A stretch of DNA of 64,000 bases, from contig JBAIAC010000004.1 in the NCBI GenBank assembly GCA_037349315.1, positions 40,427,001 through 40,491,000 of the forward strand. The letters are read 5' to 3'. The DNA is from Chelydra serpentina (Eukaryota > Chordata > Testudines > Chelydridae). The notes under the pieces were generated by a model. It did no database searches. It saw nothing but the letters and a program-made list of their open reading frames with translations, and was not told the origin of the DNA. Positions within the stretch are counted from its first letter, which is position 1; every line of letters begins with the position of its first letter. Both the position numbers and the translations under genes were made by a program. Positions 60,213 through 64,000 of the stretch are shown here, piece after piece.

Positions 60213-60546
60213 TGAAGTAACAAGTTTAAGTGTAGTAGCCGTGTTAGTCTGTGTCAGCAAAACGAAAATAAGAAAGAAAAACTTGTAGCACCTTAGAGAC
60301 TAACAAATTTATTTCAGCATAAGCTTTCGTGGGTTAATACCCACTTCATCGGATGCATGGAATGAAATACACTGTAGACAGATATTTATACAGTCAGAGA
60401 AACATGATTAGGTCGAGGTGTATAGACCAATCTTAAGAGGCTAATTAGTTGAGAGGAACCATAACAGCAGGGGAAAAACTTTTGAAGTGATAAACAAGAT
60501 GGTCACACAGGTGTGAATGAGGATCGTTAACTTAAGGGAAATAGAT

Positions 60547-60978
60547 TCAATTAACATAATGGCCGAGCCATTCCAAATCTCGATTTAATCCGGAGGCAAC
60601 GCAATCTAGTTTGCATATCAATTCGAGTTCAATAGTTTCTCTTTGAAGTCTGCTTTTGGAGTTAATCTGTCGCAACACTGCTATCCTCAAGTCTGTCACT
60701 GAGTGATTAGGGAGGCTGAAGTGTTCTCCTACTGGTTTTTGAATGTTATGATTCCTGATGTCAGATTTATGTCCATTTATTCTTTTGCGTAGAGACTGTC
60801 CGGTTTGGCCAATGTACATGGCAGAGGGGCATTTCTGGCACATGATGGCATATATCACATTGGTAGATGTGCAGGTGAATGAGCCCCTGATGGCGTGGCG
60901 GATGTGATTAGGCCCTGTGATGGTATCACTAGCCGTCACCTTTAGCCCCCAACTAAAACCTCTCCAGCGCATCATCAA
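60547..60978 (-). pseudogene. PLE GIY-YIG endonuclease domain fragment
   Basis: The open frame encodes ITGPNHIRHAIRGSFTC, then NVIYAIMCQKCPSAMYIGQT (the GIY...YIG pair), then RKRINGHKSDIRN with the family Arg and His, then VGEHF and RLQRETIELELICKLD. In Penelope-like elements this domain is fused to the C-terminus of the reverse transcriptase and nicks the target. The stop at 60,547 fits the natural end of the protein. The RT is missing and the preceding part is inverted (60,930-61,080), so this is not a complete gene. The listed frame has no natural start. Confidence 0.82.
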
Positions 60979-61080
60979 AGATCTACAACCTATCCTAAAA
61001 GATGATCCCTCATTCTCACAGATCTTGGGGGACAGACCAATCCTTGCTTACAGACAGCCCCCCAACCTGAAGCAAATACA
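60930..61080 (+). pseudogene. PLE coding piece in inverted orientation
   Basis: The plus strand reads LQPILKDDPSFSQILGDR, then PILAYRQPPNLKQ, which resembles the PLE block R-P-x-x-AYRRPxNLRD just upstream of the endonuclease. It lies head to head with the minus-strand endonuclease piece, so an inversion or template switch occurred near 60,930-60,950. Confidence 0.55.
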
Positions 61081-61116
61081 AGTTTTTCTTTCTTATTTTC
61101 GTTTTGAAGTAACAAG

Positions 61117-61459
61117 GTTTAAGTGTAGTAGCCGTGTTAGTCTGTGTCAGCAAAACGAAAATACGAAAGAAAAACTTGTAGCACCTTAGAGACTAACAAA
61201 TTTATTTCAGCATAAGCTTTCGTGGGTTAATACCCACTTCATCGGATGCATGGAATGAAATACACTGTAGACAGATATTTATACAGAGAAACATGATAAG
61301 GTTGAGGTGTATCATGTTTCTCTGACTGTATAAATATCTGTCTACAGTGTATTTCATTCCATGCATCCGATGAAGTGGGTATTAACCCACGAAAGCTTAT
61401 GCTGAAATAAATTTGTTAGTCTCTAAGGTGCTACAAGTTTTTCTTTCTTATTTTCGTTT
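61117..61459. repeat. Foldback of PLE terminal repeats
   Basis: The left arm (about 61,153-61,296) and right arm (about 61,314-61,459) are reverse complements over more than 130 bp, sharing TTTCGTGGGTTAATACCCAC and its complement, with a loop of roughly 17 bp. A single strand would form a very long hairpin. Confidence 0.85.
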
Positions 61460-61471
61460 TGAAGTAACAAG

Positions 61472-63479
61472 GTGGATGACATTCATAAGTGGGCAAACAA
61501 AGTTGGACTGAAGTAGAGGAGGGAGGTAATTCATTTCTATGACCATATAAACTAAATGTTGCAGTGCATCCCATAGTGAATTAATGTGCGAATAAGAGGA
61601 CAATAATATAGCTATTTTAATAATTTGTTATGCTGAAACTGTACAGACAGTAGTGCTTAGCCCCCAAGTTTGATATGATGATCAATACAGATACCATAAA
61701 TAATTTTTTTTTAATCTATGAAACTGCATATTGCCATAGGAAAGAGTTTAAGCCATTACATAGAATAATATATATATAGCCTCATCCATTCTTTATAGAA
61801 TAATGTGATAATATAACAAACAGAGGAGTTATTTTATAGTACTTTTTCCCCCCTAGGGGAAGAGTAAGTATTTTGCTAAGACAAAAAAAGAGACATACAT
61901 GCAGCGAGGTCCCCTCCTACTTGAGGTCAGATACTTTGGTGATGAGCATGGTATTACAACCTATATTAAATAATTGGCTTGTATTTGAAAAGGCTAAAAT
62001 TTGCAGATGAAAAACAAACAAACCTATGCCTTCAAATAAAAATGATACCACACTTTAAATAAAACCAAAAACATGACATTCAGCAAGCCAGCTTCTCCAA
62101 AAGGGGATGACTGGGGGTTAGGGAGAGGATGAGAGAGAAAATTAGACAGACTAGAAACTATATTACTTACCACAAACCCAAACTAACATGCATTTTAGTC
62201 AAAGATTAAAAAGGGACAATTTATCATCTATACTTTCTAGTATTAATTTTACATATGGTGTCTGGTTTAAAGTTGATACCAAATAAACCTTAATAATTAT
62301 AGATTTGCTAATTACTAGAAACTGGTTAACATTTTTTGGAAAAACTTTAAAAAGGGGCCTTTAACTCAGTCGCAAAGTGAAGGCAATGTTGCATGAATTG
62401 AGCTCAATTCTTTTCTCACCCTAATTAGAATCAGAAGTAACTTCACTGAAACCAGTGAAGTTACACCAGCATAACAACAAAGTGGGTGAGAAGAGAATCA
62501 GACCCATTTTTTTGGCTGTGTAAGATCAAATAGTGTGTGAACAACTGTCTTATCTTATGCATGCAAGATTAGTGACAACTCGTAAGGTAGCTTTTGAAAA
62601 TCTCTCTCTTTGACTTCAGAGTTAGTGCTTGGTTTGCTTAATTTGTAATTGTTCCACATCAGAAAACTACAAAAAGCAAGGATCTTCCAGGCTTTTACAC
62701 ATTATAAAGAAGCAAAACACAAAAACAAAAATGGCACAAACTTATTGCCTACTCCTTTGCTCCTCACTTTGGCGGGGGGGGGGGGGGGAGAAGAAACCAC
62801 TAAAGTTGGTGGCAAATACTGACATTTTTCATAAAATAATTAATTCAACCAGCTCTATGAATCCTGGACAAAACAAGTTCTGTACACAAAAAGAGCCATC
62901 AATATCCTAAACTGAACTGTTAGTCATCTCTCACGTGTTATTGATGGCAACTTACAATTAAAGGAAAAAAGCAATCATTATTAGATCTAGTTGAAGGGAA
63001 AGGAGTCTTTCTTTAACCAAATCGTAGATTTCTGAGAATAGATCTAGGGCTTAGGCAAAACACTATTGTGATTTTGTAGATTTGTTTTAAAGATGAGTTG
63101 CCATCGCATGGGAGTAAAGTACCAGTAGTTTGAAAGTTGCCTCCATTTCCACCAAATGCTGGTTGCTTCAACAGTGGCAGCAACTCTTAGCTTAAATTTG
63201 AGATGAAAGAAACAGATTCATACAAGCATGTCTGGGAGTGCCAGAAGAAAAGATAATGAGCTAAAACATCTGAAGCACAGATTTGCCACTTGACTTATGG
63301 GACAAAGATAGGTCGAATCTTTTCATTCCATTACAGGTAGAAAATGCAGCTTAAGAGTTAGAGAAAATAAATCAGTGAATCCCAGCAGGAGGAGAATTTA
63401 GTGAGAGACCTATAAGCAACTGTGTACATCATGAATTACAATTACCTTTAGAATTGTAGTCTATGTCAGGCAAGAATCA
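61472..63479. other. No supported gene
   Basis: AT-rich. 62,390-62,505 contains CCAGTGAAGTTACACCAGCA within an imperfect palindrome, probably another old small MITE. A G-run of about 15 lies at 62,774-62,788. Confidence 0.35.
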
Positions 63480-63664
63480 GGTTTGAGATAACAAGGTTAA
63501 TATTTATACCTGCATATTTATTATATTATACCTGCATATATATATACATATATACATATATATATAAAATATAATATATAACTGCATATTTATGCAGATA
63601 ACATATGCATTATATATATAATATATTATATTGTATATAATATTATACCTGCATATTTATACCT
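63480..63664. repeat. AT-rich imperfect tandem repeat
   Basis: TATA runs are interleaved with several copies of ACCTGCATATTTAT. Low complexity; a hairpin-forming sequence. Confidence 0.75.
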
Positions 63665-63666
63665 GC

Positions 63667-63814
63667 CTCTGAAAATTTCCACCACATGCGTCTGACGAAG
63701 TGGGTCTTCGCCCACAAAAGCTTATGCTCCAACATATCTGTTAGTCTATAAGGTGCTACAAGACTCTTTGTCGCTCTTGCAGATCCAGACGGACACGGCT
63801 ACCCCTCTGATACT
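63667..63814 (+). mobile_element. Penelope-like element 3' terminal fragment
   Basis: Reads GACGAAGTGGGTCTTCGCCC, then AAAAGCTTATGCTCC, then ATCTGTTAGTCTATAAGGTG, then GACACGGCTACCCCTCTGAT. It is the plus-strand counterpart of the PLE terminal repeats at 60.2 and 61.4 kb, from a different subfamily. Confidence 0.7.
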
Positions 63815-64000
63815 AGTCTATGTCAGGCCTTTCTTACTTAGGAGTTCACAAGACACTGAGCAGGGCCAGTGCAAGAAAATTCCACCTTGCGCCCCACCCC
63901 CACCCACACATCAGTTCATTGAGGGGCAAATCCCAACAAGCCTTTATAGACCGTAGGGGCCAGCCATGCCCAGGGGCTGCTCCCCAGACAAGGATCCCCT

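Larger units (their letters stand above)
60213..61471 (-). mobile_element. Complex Penelope-like element insertion with three 12-mers
   Basis: TGAAGTAACAAG occurs at 60,213-60,224, 61,105-61,116 and 61,460-61,471. Block one (60,225-61,104) has a terminal repeat, then the GIY-YIG endonuclease region on the minus strand, then an inverted coding piece. Block two (61,117-61,459) is a foldback made of the terminal repeat and its complement. Both blocks begin with nearly the same GTGTAGTAGCCGTGTTAGTC and end with TTTTCTTTCTTATTTTCGTT. Inverted, tandem and truncated terminal repeats are typical of PLEs. Confidence 0.8.

Noticed and set aside
60213..61471. Repeats resembling a CRISPR array
   Set aside because: Only a few copies, inverted orientation and a GIY-YIG PLE coding segment; eukaryotic mobile DNA.

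Overview
The window reads as non-coding nuclear DNA of a non-avian sauropsid, most likely a turtle. The background is AT-rich and there is no bacterial gene organisation. The repeats are typical of reptiles: CR1 LINEs in several states of decay, a tRNA-headed SINE with a CR1 tail (33.2 kb), L2-type LINE tails, Penelope-like element (PLE) fragments, hAT and TA-target MITEs, and DIRS-type tyrosine-recombinase retrotransposons. Turtle is an inference from this combination; a crocodilian or tuatara is not excluded.

The centrepiece is a DIRS-like retrotransposon at 38,066-44,447 on the minus strand. It is GC- and CpG-rich in an AT-rich setting and about 6.4 kb long. It has a Gag-like ORF of 887 codons (N-terminal zinc motif, RS-rich middle), an RT/RNase H ORF of 671 codons followed by a possible methyltransferase-like region, and a tyrosine recombinase (YR) in a 962-codon open frame. 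Inverted terminal repeats of about 165 bp carry two mismatches over the compared 162 bp. A 101-bp internal region is the exact complement of the joined element ends, as the DIRS circular-intermediate model expects. All three frames are open, so this looks like a recent, possibly still competent insertion. Decayed relatives of the same group lie at 14.2-14.7 kb (Gag) and 30.07-31.15 kb (RNase H and YR).

Layout: 0.9-1.8 kb hAT remnant; 2.6-5 kb L2 tail, hAT MITE and a PLE end split by a MITE; 8.0-8.2 kb hAT MITE; 8.7-13.0 kb nearly full-length but broken CR1 (minus); 13.1 kb candidate host exon (minus); 14.2 kb DIRS Gag relic; 16.5, 19.2 and 32.8 kb hairpin MITEs; 18.2 kb candidate solo LTR; 23.9 kb hAT MITE; 25.3-27.5 kb CR1 relic (plus); 29.2 kb pogo-like MITE; 30.1-31.2 kb DIRS relic; 31.2 kb tRNA-like foldback; 33.2 kb SINE; 37.5 kb weak candidate exon; 38.1-44.4 kb intact DIRS; 45.3-46.1 kb L2 relic; 50.9 kb hAT MITE; 52.5 kb candidate signal-peptide exon; 53.2 kb LINE 3' end; 56.7-58.8 kb CR1 relic; 60.2-61.5 kb complex PLE insertion with a GIY-YIG endonuclease segment; 63.7 kb PLE end.

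No host gene could be named. Three stretches (13,105-13,323 minus; 52,442-52,636 minus; 37,474-37,683 plus) look like possible exons by splice signals and composition and are given at low confidence. Much of the rest is AT-rich intronic or intergenic sequence in which nothing further is supported.
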